Source: Gammaproteobacteria bacterium
GTDB lineage: Bacteria > Pseudomonadota > Gammaproteobacteria > Arenicellales > Poriferihabitantaceae
Assembly: GCA_024644945.1 (NCBI GenBank)
Contig: JAHEGU010000002.1
Span: 1-64,000, forward strand
Reading direction: 5' to 3'
Length of the DNA: 64,000 nt
Position numbers and translations under genes: made by a program. Position 1 is the stretch's first letter. Each line of letters starts with the position of its first letter. Under the pieces are notes generated by a model. The model was not told the DNA's origin. It saw only the letters and a list, made by a program, of their open reading frames with translations, and did no database searches. This document shows, in pieces, positions 54,835-64,000 of this stretch.

Positions 54835-56991
54835 ATGAATGACGAGAGACCAAAAGACGACGTGAGTGACCTATTCGAGGGTTTGGAGGCGTCAGATGCA
54901 GAAGCGGATGCATCACAGGAAGCTGAAGCATTTGTAGAGGTTATGAGGGAGGATGAGGCTTTCGCGGGCATCTTCAATGACGAGATTGATGACGAGGAAA
55001 TTCCTGATCCAGGATTCAACTGGACCGCCGCTGTTTTTGCTTGTTTATTGATTGGCAGCGTTGGGTTATATCTGTTTAACGCTTTTCGCGATATTCAGCA
55101 ACAGGAGAGCTTTGATTCGCTGGTCACTAAGTTGGTTTCAGTACAAAGCTCCTTGTCCAAGGTAGAGTCGAGCGCGAGCGCGGCATTTGAGGGAAGTACC
55201 GCAGCATTTACTGAACTGGCGGCGGCGCGTAATGACCTGGGCGCCGAGTTGAAAGCATTCGAAGCGCTTGTGTCGAATCATCTTGATAAAGGCAATGCTC
55301 TACCCGCTGACTTCAAGCAGGAGTTAGTGAATGCCAAGATAAAATGGACCGAACTTGATTCGAATATAGGCTCACTAATGGGGCGTCAAGTAAGTCTGTC
55401 GTCTATTCACGAGCAGCTTAGAACACTGTCCGGGGCGACTTCGGATTTGCTGCTACAGACAGACGACCTTGCGCAAAAATTAGATGGTCAAAAAGCTTCC
55501 TTTGATCTGCTAAATGCTGCGATTCGTCAAAGATATCTGTCTCAACGTATGGTTGATAATACGGCACGTTTTGTTGCTGGCGAAGATGGTTGGCAAAATG
55601 CGGTCAGGCAATTTGAACACGACACACTCATACTTGGATTGATCAAGGACGAGGTCAGAAATTTTAGTGGGGATAACGCGTTACCGAATCTGGATCGAAT
55701 TGACAGCCTTTATGGGAAACTGGTCAATGATGCAGAGAACATACTCGCTAATACCGGAGACTATGTTGAAGCATCTGATGTTAAGCAAAAAATTGAGGAG
55801 GGTGCGGAGAAGCTAGAAGAAATCACTGATCCGATGCTTACAAACCTCTCTGGCTCCGGAGACGAGGTGGGGATGGAGCCTACTAACAATCTGCTGCAGG
55901 TTATTCTTGGAGTGCTGGCGGCTCTCGGTATTGCCGGTTTAATCTGGTCGGTGATCAGGCAGCAGCGGAAGCGGGACTCAGTGACGACATTGCGCACAAA
56001 GCGTTCTGAGGATGCTGTTATCAAGTTACTTGATGAGATGGGTGATTTGGCCCAAGGAGATCTGACTGTTGAAGCTGAAGTCACTAATGAAATTACCGGC
56101 GCAATTGCAGACTCAGTGAATTTTGCTATCGGGGAAATGCGTATTCTCGTTAACGGTATCAAGCAGGCTTCTACTGAAATGACTTCAACGACAGCTGACT
56201 CCGAAACACTGATTGCCCAGCTACTCACAAGTAACGATGCCCAGTCTGAGGAGATACAAAATGCTGCCGTAGAGGTGGAAAAAATGAGCTCCACCATGGC
56301 TAACATGAGTAAGTCAGCATTAGAGTCATCGGATCGAGCGAGAATATCCGCTCAATCAGCAAAAAAAGGCGCGGATGCGGTTCGCAATACCATAGTAGGA
56401 ATGAATAGCACTCGTAATCAGATTCAGGATACTTCGAAACGGCTTAAACGTCTTGGCGAAAGCTCTCAGCAGATTAATGAAATCGTAAATTTGATACAAG
56501 ATGTTACCGAGCAAACCAACGTATTGTCCTTGAACGCTTCAATTCAGGCCGCGATGGCCGGTGAGGCGGGTAGGGGATTTGCGGTAGTGGCCGAAGAAGT
56601 ACAGAGGCTTGCTGATCGCTCTGCAAGAGCTTCGAGTGAAATTACGGAACTAGTTAAAACCATTCAGCAAGATGCCAACAACGCCATTGCGTCAATGGAA
56701 GCGACAACATCCGAAGTGGTAACTGGAGCAACTATGGCAGACGAAGCCGGTCAGGCTCTGGATGAAATTGAAACCATCAGTCAGCAGTTACTGGATGCTA
56801 TTGAAAAGTTGGCTTCGCAAGCTACTGAAGAATCAAAATCAGCTAAGACCGTTACGGATCGAATGAGCACGCTCAAGACCGCGACCGAGGATTCAGACCT
56901 GAGTGTATCTCAGGTGGCAGCTGCGCTTGGTCAAATAAGAGATGTGGCGGGTAAGCTGGATAAGTCCGTTGCCGGCTTTCGACTACCATGA
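54835..56991 (+). CDS. pilJ: Pilus chemoreceptor PilJ with acidic N-terminal extension
   Basis: A 718-residue methyl-accepting chemotaxis protein. TM1 lies at about 62-82 ([19 protein letters not shown]), then a mostly helical periplasmic region, TM2 at about 353-375, a HAMP-like region and the signalling coiled coil. The conserved tip [20 protein letters not shown] (559-578) is the PilJ variant. The first 60 residues before TM1 are very acidic (rich in D and E), which the Pseudomonas protein lacks. ATG 54835 is chosen because GAGAGG stands upstream; ATG 54787 is possible and would lengthen the extension by 16 residues. Confidence 0.9.
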   Translation: MNDERPKDDVSDLFEGLEASDAEADASQEAEAFVEVMREDEAFAGIFNDEIDDEEIPDPGFNWTAAVFACLLIGSVGLYLFNAFRDIQQQESFDSLVTKLVSVQSSLSKVESSASAAFEGSTAAFTELAAARNDLGAELKAFEALVSNHLDKGNALPADFKQELVNAKIKWTELDSNIGSLMGRQVSLSSIHEQLRTLSGATSDLLLQTDDLAQKLDGQKASFDLLNAAIRQRYLSQRMVDNTARFVAGEDGWQNAVRQFEHDTLILGLIKDEVRNFSGDNALPNLDRIDSLYGKLVNDAENILANTGDYVEASDVKQKIEEGAEKLEEITDPMLTNLSGSGDEVGMEPTNNLLQVILGVLAALGIAGLIWSVIRQQRKRDSVTTLRTKRSEDAVIKLLDEMGDLAQGDLTVEAEVTNEITGAIADSVNFAIGEMRILVNGIKQASTEMTSTTADSETLIAQLLTSNDAQSEEIQNAAVEVEKMSSTMANMSKSALESSDRARISAQSAKKGADAVRNTIVGMNSTRNQIQDTSKRLKRLGESSQQINEIVNLIQDVTEQTNVLSLNASIQAAMAGEAGRGFAVVAEEVQRLADRSARASSEITELVKTIQQDANNAIASMEATTSEVVTGATMADEAGQALDEIETISQQLLDAIEKLASQATEESKSAKTVTDRMSTLKTATEDSDLSVSQVAAALGQIRDVAGKLDKSVAGFRLP

Positions 56992-57056
56992 ACCATACCA
57001 GTCCATTCAATTATCATAAATCATTATTCAAATCGCTGTAACCCAGGCATATCAGA

Positions 57057-60000
57057 ATGAGTATTCCAGCACCGAATCCGCAAACTTTTGATTGGATAAA
57101 AGGGGCGCTCGATGGATCTATGGCCACGGTCATGTCCGAAGTCACCCAGGCGGAGAAAGAATCGGACTATGCTCGATTAACGACGGTGCCTGGAAATCTC
57201 CATCAGATTCATGGCTCGCTAAGGATGGTTGAGCTGGATGCTGCCGGATTACTGGCTGAAGATCTTGAAAAGCTGTGTGTGCTTATTTGTGATTCCCTAG
57301 AGACCGATCCATCTGGACAGGATCAGAATATAAAGGTGCTCAGGAGAGGCCTTGAATCATTGCAAGGATATATCGATTCTGTATCCAGGCAGACTCCTAT
57401 ATCACCGCTGAGTCTAGTTGATCAAATAAACCAGGTGCGTGACGTCACAGGCGGGAAGCACATATCCAGATTCGATTTGTTTAATCCGCCCTTGGGCAGG
57501 TTGTCTTTTGACACGCAAGATAGCGAAGCGCCTATAAAAAATCCCGTCCGAACCAGGACTGTTCCTGATGATCTACGAGTTCGACTGGTTACTCAACTGC
57601 GACGCAAGTATCGCCGAGCATTGCTGAGTTGGCTGGCAATCCGAAACAAAAAAGATGGCAGCGAAGAGTATCTCGAAAAAATAAATGATTTGTTGCAGCA
57701 TCTCTTCAGGATCAGCTCGCTGGATATCTCCCAGCAGCTCTGGTGGGTAGCAAGTGGATTCGTGGATGCGGTGGCCTCGGGAGACCTCGACACAGATAAG
57801 CAGATCAAGTCCCAATTTGCGCGATTAGATATCGAAATCTCGCGACTGGAACAGGACAACACCGCAGGCATTGCCACCAATCCTCCCGACGAACTGTTAA
57901 GGCAAATGCTGTTTTTTCTGGGGCCTCTCAAGGACCCGGAGTCGAACCGAATCAGGCAGATCCAAGATGCTCTGGATCTGCCTCAGTGGTTCGGCACGGA
58001 TTCTGATGAGTATGAGCAGCTTGTAAAGCTCTCTCGTAGTATGAATCAGATCAGTGCAAATTTTGATTCGCATAAATTTGATCAAATCGAGACTTTGATG
58101 AGCGAATTTTTTGCCAGGCCCACTGACACTTCTGGCGATGCGAGCTCTAAAGCATTGGACTCAGCGTTAAATGGATTGCTGGAGCAGGTTGAACAGGCCG
58201 AACTCGCACCATTGTCTGAGCTGGTTCAACACATTAAGGATACGGTCACAGTTACTGAAAAATCCGCGGATGCGCTCTCGTCGACAGCGGCAGATATAAA
58301 GATAGCCTCGGCGTTATTGTTTGTCAGGGATAGTGTTGCGAATGCCGAATCGCTTGATGCAACCTGGGAGCACTCCGTCAAAAGTTACCTCGAAGAGTTG
58401 CGGGCCCTATCTGAACAAACAGAGAAAAGTAAGGAAAGGGCGGTACGGGTAAGAAAGGTTGCGGAAGTTGAATATCACCATGCTCGTTCAGCCGCATCCA
58501 GCCAAATTAAAGAAGTGCTTTCTCATTTAGAGGATGCGCTAGGTCATTTTGAAAGCGATGGAGGCGAGATTGACACAGCCCATCTTCAAATCGCAACGGA
58601 TCAATTGCATCAAACGGCGAATCTATTTTCAATTGTCGATCATACTTCTGCTGCAAAACTCAGTCAAAAAGTTGCGGCAAGCCTTAATCTAGTTTTGAAC
58701 AATGAGCTCCATCTTAACCAGCCGGTCATAGAGCAATTGGCGTTTTCGGTCGCTGCTATCGGGGCTGGTGCGGATTATCTTGCTAAAAGAGGGCCAGACG
58801 CCCGCAAGGTGCTGCAAAAGGCACTAAAGTATTTAAATAAAGCAATTAATCGAGAGCTAGAAAGAAAAGACGGTCAGGAAGAGCCCGGATCGCAACAACA
58901 GAAAACCTTTGTAACCTCAATTGCAAAGATTGATTTTTATCGTCAACAACTTGCTGTTGGTGATTCTTCATCTGTTAATAAACTGATGGAAGTTTTTTCT
59001 ACGCTGGAGTGCGGCCTAGACTTGGAGCAGGGCAAGACAATTGCTGATCTATCTAAGCTTGGGCGCGAGCTTTGTTCATCGCTTGCAGACGGTGCGAAAA
59101 TACTAAATTCAGATCATGAAGACTTTATCGGTTTGCTGGCTCGCCAACTCAAGGAGCTGAGTGTTTCCAAGTGTGATGTGGATCTCGAGGCGTGGCAAGG
59201 ACGTTTTGACTCTCTGATGACTGCGGATACTGATGAGAGTTCCGAAGAACAAAGCGACACCCCGCCGAGCGGGTTTGCAGATCGTGAATCTGGCGAGGCC
59301 CCCGATAGCAGCTCTTCCCTTGCAGCTAAAAATTATATTACCGAAGAAGAGAGGATTGCAGATACTGTCGAAAAATCGTCAATTGTAGATTTGCGAGCGG
59401 AGCTGGCGGCAGTTTCTGCGTCATTGAAAGATGTCGATTTCGGTGATGAATACAGCCAACCGCCAGATGATGCAATAGAATTTGATGCTGACGCTAACGC
59501 ATCTATTAGCGAGGTGGAAAGAATCGGTGACGAGTTTTCTTTGTTTGAGAAAAAAGAACAATCAGAGATCGCGCGCGCTGACGATGGTGACGATACTGAC
59601 CCGACCTTGCCTAAGGAGTCACTGCAGGCAGTTGAAGAAGGCGCCTCACCGCAGAACCAGGTTGAAGTGTCGAAAGAGAGCGAAATCGATCTTCTTCAAG
59701 ACCGAGACGAATTCTCGCAAACAAACTACTCTCTTCTGGATGAGATTGAGGAACTTTCCGAGGCCGATTTTAGGCTGCTCGATGAGCGCGATCCGGATTC
59801 CGTAGTAGATTCCTCTGAACCGGATGAAGCTGAAACATTATCCAAGGCTGATTTTCAGCTGCTTGACGAGCGTGAAGCGGATTCCGCGGTAGATTCGTCT
59901 GAACCGGATGAAGCTGAAACGTTATCCAAGGCTGACTTTCAGCAGCTCGACGAACACGAATCGGGTTCCGAGATAAATTCCATACAGTCGGGTGAGGTTG

Positions 60001-63000
60001 AAGATCTTGCCGACCATGATTTCAAGTCATCGGGATGGCTGGAGCAAGAGCAAGAGCAAGAGCAAGAGCAAGAGCAAGAGCAAGAGCAAGAGCAAGAGCA
60101 AGAGCCTGACAGTTTGATGCTTGTTCAATTGGATCAGGATTTAAAATCAATTTTCCTGAGTGAGTTTGCCGCACATCTTGAGCGACTGGAACAAGATATT
60201 GCAAAAATCTCAGACCGTGCTCACAAATCTGAAGCACTCTATGACATTATTTCTGACATTGACGAGTGTATTCATACTTTATCTGGAAATTGTCGCAATC
60301 TTGGGTTAGATGAAGCAGCGAAATGCGCTGAGTCTGGAGTTAAGCGTTTGCGACAGGACTATGGGACGGAATGTGAGTCAGACTCAGTTTCTCATTTTCG
60401 TGAGGGGGTTTCATTGTTGCATCAGGCACTGGAACAGATTAGTGCCGAAGGAAAATATGATAAAGACCTCGCTAGGAGATTGCTAGAGTTTCATTATTCG
60501 TCCGAGCAAACTCTTGAACGAAACGATACACGCCCAAGTCCAAACGACAGTACAGTTGTCATTGATGAAAGTCTGAGTGAGCTAGGCGCTCAAGAAGGGG
60601 TGGGCAGCGCAGCGGTTGAATCTTCAGATAAAAAGTCTTCTAGCAAAGAGTCTAGTTTGGAAGCAGGTAGACTATTGTCACCTCCTGCTGAGTTTAGTGA
60701 GCAGGAGGCTGTCGAAGTTCCAGTTTCAATTTCTGAGGCTGGAGCAGAGGATGCAGAAATTGATGAGGAAATAAGAGAAATTTTCCTCGAAGAAACAGAA
60801 GGAATACTTGGAAGAATTAATAACCATCTAATTGAGTGGCGAGAGCAGGGTTTGGTTCCAGGCGTTCTGGCAGGAATTCGAAGAGAGTTTCATACCCTGA
60901 AAGGAAGCGCTGCGGCTACCGGATTTGAGGAAATTTCTGGCTTAAGTCATAGTGTGGAAACATTGTTGGACAAGTCTCGGCCAGATCCAGACGAAGATAA
61001 TAGTGAAATACTTAATTTGCTTGAGGAGATGCATGATGGGCTGGCGGCTGACCTTGGCTTCATGTCCTCCGGATCCAAGGGGTATCTTCCGACATTACAC
61101 CGTATGGTAATGGAAATGTTGGCACCCGATGGAATGGAAGTAGGCGAGGTGTTTGATCAAGAATCAGCGAGCCAGCCGAACGAAAAAGAAGTTGGTGCAG
61201 GAGAAGAAGTATTGACATCCAAGGAGGCGGGCGCTTCTGACCTGGAGCGGGCGATGGCCACCTCAGAAAATACTGTTACTGAGCCGGACGTAAAGGAAAC
61301 TATCGAACAAAGTGAATCTGACTCAGTAAAAAATGATCTAGAAGATAATCAACAAGTTAATCAAGGCGCAGATCAAATCATGGAAAACCATGGGTCATGG
61401 ATGCCAAAAGAGATCAGATTAGAGCAGGCAGGGGGGGGTAGTGAGGATACAAGTGGTGGAGCTTCACTAAAAATAAACAACTCCAAGTTAGCTGATTTGA
61501 TCAGTGCTTCAGGAGAGTTAAGCCTTGTCAGAACCCAATTGCAGAACACACTCGACGCAACGCGCATGGATTTGGATGTATTGCGTGCCAGTATGAGCTC
61601 CATGCGTGCCGGGCTGAGAGAGCTAGAAGTCGAAGCGGATGCACAAATCCGAGCCCGTCCTGAACAGCAAGCTGCAAATGTAGACGAGGACTTCGATCCA
61701 CTTCAGCTCGATCGCTACTCCAGATTACAGGCAAAATCCAGGGAAGTAACAGAAATGTTAGACCAATTATCAAAGGTCGAACGCGATCTGGGTAACCGGG
61801 CTTCTAACTTTGGTGGCGTATTACAGCAGCAATCGCATCTTGGGGATCAGCTCCAATCCGGATTGATGAGCGCAAGGATGGTCTCTGTGGGTGATTCGTT
61901 ACCTCGGCTACGATATCTGGTTCGAGAAACTTCGAAACAGGCAAACAAAAAAATCGAGCTTGAATTTCATGGGGGAGACATCGAAGTGGACAGGCAGGTC
62001 ATCGAAACTATGATGGCACCGTTTGAGCATATGATCCGAAACGCGGTGAGCCATGGAATTGAGAACGCTGATGAACGGACGCAAAGCGGAAAGAGTCAGA
62101 TTGGCCGAATTTCCATTTCAATGTCTCAACAGGGAAGTGAACTGGTGATCGAGTTTTCCGACGATGGGTGTGGGCTAGACACTGAAAAACTTTCAGCGCG
62201 TGCAGTGGAGCTTGGCCTGGTTAATAGTCGGAGCAATGTGTCAGTGGTCGAGTTCTTACAGGTTATTACGCAACCTGGATACAGCACCTCTGATAGTTTA
62301 AGTATGGAATCGGGACGCGGGGTTGGTATGGATGTTGTGTACCAGGCCGTAAGGGATCTAGGTGGTTCCATGACCTTGTCAAATCAACCTGGCAATGGGG
62401 TTACGTTTCAATTTAGGCTGCCGGTATCGCTCGCAGTAACGCAAGCGCTTTTGGTTCGAGTGGCCAACTGGAGCTTCGCGATTCGGTCGAGATCAATTGA
62501 GCGATTAATGAGAGTGCCTGTAACAGAAGTCCTCGAGCAGGAAGCACAGCGCATGATTGTGGTTGACGACTTGAAGATGCCTCTACTCAGCATTCGAGAG
62601 CGGCTTGGTGAGCCTCCGTATCCGGGTAAGCAAAATTATGTCTCAGTTGTACTTGTGCGGCTGGCAGATCGACTCGCTGCATTTGAAGTAGATCAGTTTG
62701 AGGATTCGGTTAATATTGTCAGCAAGTCACCCGGAAGACAACTTGATTCGATACCGGAAATTGCAGGAGTGACTGTGCTTGGTGACTCTAGTATTGTCCT
62801 GATTTTAGATCCGGAATCGTTTGTAGATCGAATTGCGCCGCTCGAGGATACGAGTAACCAACTTGATAAGGATATAACGCGCACGCTCGGTCTAAGAAGG
62901 GTGCTAGTGGTGGACGATTCATTGGTGGTACGAAAAGTTATGCAGCGGGACCTTGAAGCCGACGGGCTTGAAGTAGAGACTGCGACTGACGGTTTCAATG

Positions 63001-63272
63001 CCCTGGAGATTCTTGAAAACTCCAGGTTTGATATTGCCTTGATAGATATAGAAATGCCTCGCATGAACGGTTATGAACTACTAGAAAAACTGCGGCAGAA
63101 TAGTCGGTTTGGTGACCTTCCAGTTATTATTATTACGTCGCGCTCAGGAAGCCAACATAAAAAGCGAGCGGTGGAACTGGGAGCTGAGGGCTATATAACC
63201 AAGCCTTATGATATCAGTGCATTAGACCAACTAATGCGTCAGATTGTGGATAACAAACGTAAAGTTCACTAA
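57057..63272 (+). CDS. chpA: Hybrid chemosensory kinase ChpA
   Basis: A 2071-residue CheA-type hybrid kinase at the inner face of the membrane that phosphorylates PilG and PilH. In order: an N-terminal Hpt-like domain with H52 (LHQIHGSL); long helical domains with no intact Hpt histidine (about 100-740); an acidic low-complexity region with repeats (about 740-1020); an Hpt domain with H1073 (IHTLSGNCRNLG); a canonical Hpt with H1279 (FHTLKGSAAATGF); the HATPase with N1662 (IRNAVSHGIE), DDGCGL and GRGVGMDV; a CheW domain (about 1785-1930); and a receiver with D1997 (ALIDIEMPRMNGYE). P. aeruginosa ChpA is 2472 residues with more Hpt domains. chpC overlaps its stop by one base. Confidence 0.93.
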   Translation: MSIPAPNPQTFDWIKGALDGSMATVMSEVTQAEKESDYARLTTVPGNLHQIHGSLRMVELDAAGLLAEDLEKLCVLICDSLETDPSGQDQNIKVLRRGLESLQGYIDSVSRQTPISPLSLVDQINQVRDVTGGKHISRFDLFNPPLGRLSFDTQDSEAPIKNPVRTRTVPDDLRVRLVTQLRRKYRRALLSWLAIRNKKDGSEEYLEKINDLLQHLFRISSLDISQQLWWVASGFVDAVASGDLDTDKQIKSQFARLDIEISRLEQDNTAGIATNPPDELLRQMLFFLGPLKDPESNRIRQIQDALDLPQWFGTDSDEYEQLVKLSRSMNQISANFDSHKFDQIETLMSEFFARPTDTSGDASSKALDSALNGLLEQVEQAELAPLSELVQHIKDTVTVTEKSADALSSTAADIKIASALLFVRDSVANAESLDATWEHSVKSYLEELRALSEQTEKSKERAVRVRKVAEVEYHHARSAASSQIKEVLSHLEDALGHFESDGGEIDTAHLQIATDQLHQTANLFSIVDHTSAAKLSQKVAASLNLVLNNELHLNQPVIEQLAFSVAAIGAGADYLAKRGPDARKVLQKALKYLNKAINRELERKDGQEEPGSQQQKTFVTSIAKIDFYRQQLAVGDSSSVNKLMEVFSTLECGLDLEQGKTIADLSKLGRELCSSLADGAKILNSDHEDFIGLLARQLKELSVSKCDVDLEAWQGRFDSLMTADTDESSEEQSDTPPSGFADRESGEAPDSSSSLAAKNYITEEERIADTVEKSSIVDLRAELAAVSASLKDVDFGDEYSQPPDDAIEFDADANASISEVERIGDEFSLFEKKEQSEIARADDGDDTDPTLPKESLQAVEEGASPQNQVEVSKESEIDLLQDRDEFSQTNYSLLDEIEELSEADFRLLDERDPDSVVDSSEPDEAETLSKADFQLLDEREADSAVDSSEPDEAETLSKADFQQLDEHESGSEINSIQSGEVEDLADHDFKSSGWLEQEQEQEQEQEQEQEQEQEQEPDSLMLVQLDQDLKSIFLSEFAAHLERLEQDIAKISDRAHKSEALYDIISDIDECIHTLSGNCRNLGLDEAAKCAESGVKRLRQDYGTECESDSVSHFREGVSLLHQALEQISAEGKYDKDLARRLLEFHYSSEQTLERNDTRPSPNDSTVVIDESLSELGAQEGVGSAAVESSDKKSSSKESSLEAGRLLSPPAEFSEQEAVEVPVSISEAGAEDAEIDEEIREIFLEETEGILGRINNHLIEWREQGLVPGVLAGIRREFHTLKGSAAATGFEEISGLSHSVETLLDKSRPDPDEDNSEILNLLEEMHDGLAADLGFMSSGSKGYLPTLHRMVMEMLAPDGMEVGEVFDQESASQPNEKEVGAGEEVLTSKEAGASDLERAMATSENTVTEPDVKETIEQSESDSVKNDLEDNQQVNQGADQIMENHGSWMPKEIRLEQAGGGSEDTSGGASLKINNSKLADLISASGELSLVRTQLQNTLDATRMDLDVLRASMSSMRAGLRELEVEADAQIRARPEQQAANVDEDFDPLQLDRYSRLQAKSREVTEMLDQLSKVERDLGNRASNFGGVLQQQSHLGDQLQSGLMSARMVSVGDSLPRLRYLVRETSKQANKKIELEFHGGDIEVDRQVIETMMAPFEHMIRNAVSHGIENADERTQSGKSQIGRISISMSQQGSELVIEFSDDGCGLDTEKLSARAVELGLVNSRSNVSVVEFLQVITQPGYSTSDSLSMESGRGVGMDVVYQAVRDLGGSMTLSNQPGNGVTFQFRLPVSLAVTQALLVRVANWSFAIRSRSIERLMRVPVTEVLEQEAQRMIVVDDLKMPLLSIRERLGEPPYPGKQNYVSVVLVRLADRLAAFEVDQFEDSVNIVSKSPGRQLDSIPEIAGVTVLGDSSIVLILDPESFVDRIAPLEDTSNQLDKDITRTLGLRRVLVVDDSLVVRKVMQRDLEADGLEVETATDGFNALEILENSRFDIALIDIEMPRMNGYELLEKLRQNSRFGDLPVIIITSRSGSQHKKRAVELGAEGYITKPYDISALDQLMRQIVDNKRKVH
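59739..60041 (+). repeat. Four tandem 84-bp (28-residue) repeats inside chpA
   Basis: Copies begin at 59739, 59823, 59907 and 59991; the last is cut to 51 bp by the hexanucleotide tract. The encoded unit begins DEAETLSKADFQLLDE and ends SSEP. Copies 2 and 3 are nearly identical at their starts; copy 1 and copy 4 are diverged. The unit is acidic and would form part of a flexible linker between Hpt-bearing regions. Confidence 0.88.
60042..60101 (+). repeat. (GAGCAA)10 hexanucleotide microsatellite inside chpA
   Basis: Ten perfect head-to-tail copies of GAGCAA, encoding alternating Glu-Gln, followed by GAG CCT. The period is a multiple of three, so slippage would change linker length without shifting the frame. 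Confidence 0.97.
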
Positions 63273-63715
63273 TGCAGGCGCTTACTATTGCTGGGCAGGA
63301 TTTTAAAGCTCTGTTACCGGTCAATATGGTTGCGCAGATAATCGGTCGCTCCACTGTCACACCAGCTTCTTATGGTGAGTTCAAGTCTTTAGCAGGAAGC
63401 TTTCGTTGGAGGGAGTATGGTGTGCCGCTCCTGCGCACTTCAGAGCTCATGGGTAAAAGTTCAACAGCGGACGAAGACTATGAGCGAATAGTAGTATTGT
63501 GGCCAATGAAATCAGCGAGCAGTCGTTCCTTCATTGGATTGACGAGTCTGGCACCCCCCAGGGTGGTTGAGATAACTGATCAGCCTTCCTCAGAAATGAT
63601 CACAGAAATGCCCTATGCTCTAGGTTGTTTACGGCTAGACAATGAACTTGTGGTAATTCCCGACATTGATCAGGTATCCCGGGACTTATTCGAAAACACA
63701 GATGGGCAATACTGA
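63272..63715 (+). CDS. chpC: CheW-like coupling protein ChpC
   Basis: A 147-residue CheW-domain protein with an incomplete-looking but recognisable fold (FKALLPVNMVAQII, FRWREYGVPLLRTSELM, and the late LRLDNELVVIPDID). By position after chpA it corresponds to ChpC, an accessory coupling protein of the Pil-Chp pathway. Its ATG overlaps the chpA stop (TAATG). The chpB methylesterase gene, which separates these two in Pseudomonas, is absent. Confidence 0.8.
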   Translation: MQALTIAGQDFKALLPVNMVAQIIGRSTVTPASYGEFKSLAGSFRWREYGVPLLRTSELMGKSSTADEDYERIVVLWPMKSASSRSFIGLTSLAPPRVVEITDQPSSEMITEMPYALGCLRLDNELVVIPDIDQVSRDLFENTDGQY

Positions 63716-63724
63716 GGCCGATAG

Positions 63725-64000
63725 ATGTTAAAAAATTGTGAGCCCAGTCTTGATGATGTCTGTCAAATGGTGGTTTCGGTTGCTAAAGACTATCCAGGAT
63801 TAAAACTTGGCGGCGCCGAAGTGACCAAGAAGAACGATGGTAGTTACGTTACAAAAGTAGATCAAGATTTGCAGGACGCTCTTGAGGAGCGAATGCTAAA
63901 GCGTTGGCCGAAGTTTGGCTTTATCGGAGAAGAAATGGAGCATTCCGATCAGGTGCTGATATGTAACACTAGCAGCAATGGGTATTGGGTCATTGATCCA
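63725..64000 (+). CDS. Inositol monophosphatase family protein, N-terminal part (cut by window end)
   Basis: The first 92 residues of a protein of the IMPase/CysQ/HisN family. The visible metal-site segments are VTKVDQDLQ near residue 46, GFIGEE near residue 69 and the final GYWVIDP, which in the family continues to LDGT. Members remove phosphate from inositol phosphate, histidinol phosphate or PAP. The window ends before the residues that could separate these. It starts 9 bp after the chpC stop. Confidence 0.8.
   Translation, partial: MLKNCEPSLDDVCQMVVSVAKDYPGLKLGGAEVTKKNDGSYVTKVDQDLQDALEERMLKRWPKFGFIGEEMEHSDQVLICNTSSNGYWVIDP

Noticed and set aside
59739..60041. Regularly spaced repeats suggestive of a CRISPR array
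   Set aside because: The 84-bp units are contiguous, in frame with chpA and without unique spacers. They are protein-coding tandem repeats.
60022..60237. Minus-strand frame encoding a long Leu-Ala tract
   Set aside because: It is the antisense of the GAGCAA microsatellite inside chpA and has no independent support.

Overview
The window is chromosomal DNA of a gammaproteobacterium. Three gene neighbourhoods point there. The first is dapB-carA-carB-greA (7435-13310). The second is pyrC'-pyrB-pyrR-ruvX-algH-tonB (48371-52991), divergent from the third, pilG-pilH-pilI-pilJ-chpA-chpC (53172-63715); together these two resemble the order known from Pseudomonas aeruginosa. HflD, HspQ, a two-cysteine OxyR and a FadE-type acyl-CoA dehydrogenase fit the same class. 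The genus cannot be named from the sequence alone. Gene density is high, many genes overlap by 1-14 bp, and TTG and GTG starts are common. I saw no rRNA, tRNA, CRISPR array, insertion sequence or prophage.

Layout. 1-7379: end of a cell-surface polysaccharide cluster (GT4 glycosyltransferase, membrane-anchored TPR-like protein, two O-antigen ligase/polymerase-like proteins, a NodU/CmcH carbamoyltransferase, a WecA-like lipid-carrier glycosyltransferase and an SDR enzyme). 7435-13310: lysine/cell-wall precursor and carbamoyl-phosphate synthesis, with a strong hairpin terminator in the carA leader. 13334-16060: two transporters. 16387-19937: a tungstate ABC transporter (tupBCA) followed by a ModE-like regulator fused to a substrate-binding domain, preceded by two matching palindromes that look like its operators. 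19964-24115 (minus): a PilS-like histidine kinase with a degenerate ATP-binding site, an MFS transporter and a polyphosphate kinase 2. 24218-32819: DUF192, S9 peptidase, hflD, fadE plus acyl-CoA ligase, azlCD. 32816-34098: oxyR and hspQ. 34182-36770: a complete AmmeMemoRadiSam locus. 36879-38910: a decayed OYE/FAD oxidoreductase gene with three internal stops and one frameshift. 39025-42591 (minus): J-domain protein, a penicillin-binding protein, thyA, folA and a DUF6164 gene. 42701-48370: DUF924, a K+ channel with a small membrane partner, cysE and a DegP-type protease. 48371-52991: pyrimidine genes with a catalytically dead dihydroorotase, plus ruvX, algH and tonB. 53172-63715: the chemosensory system that controls type IV pili. 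63725-64000: start of an inositol monophosphatase family gene.

How the genes fit together. carAB supplies carbamoyl phosphate, which pyrB uses and which a carbamoyltransferase in the polysaccharide cluster probably also uses. The Pil-Chp system (receptor PilJ, couplers PilI and ChpC, hybrid kinase ChpA, response regulators PilG and PilH) governs twitching, and the adjacent TonB-like protein may belong to the same function. The least understood parts are the tungstate regulator and its operators, the AmmeMemoRadiSam trio, the degenerate kinase, and the expanding repeats inside chpA.
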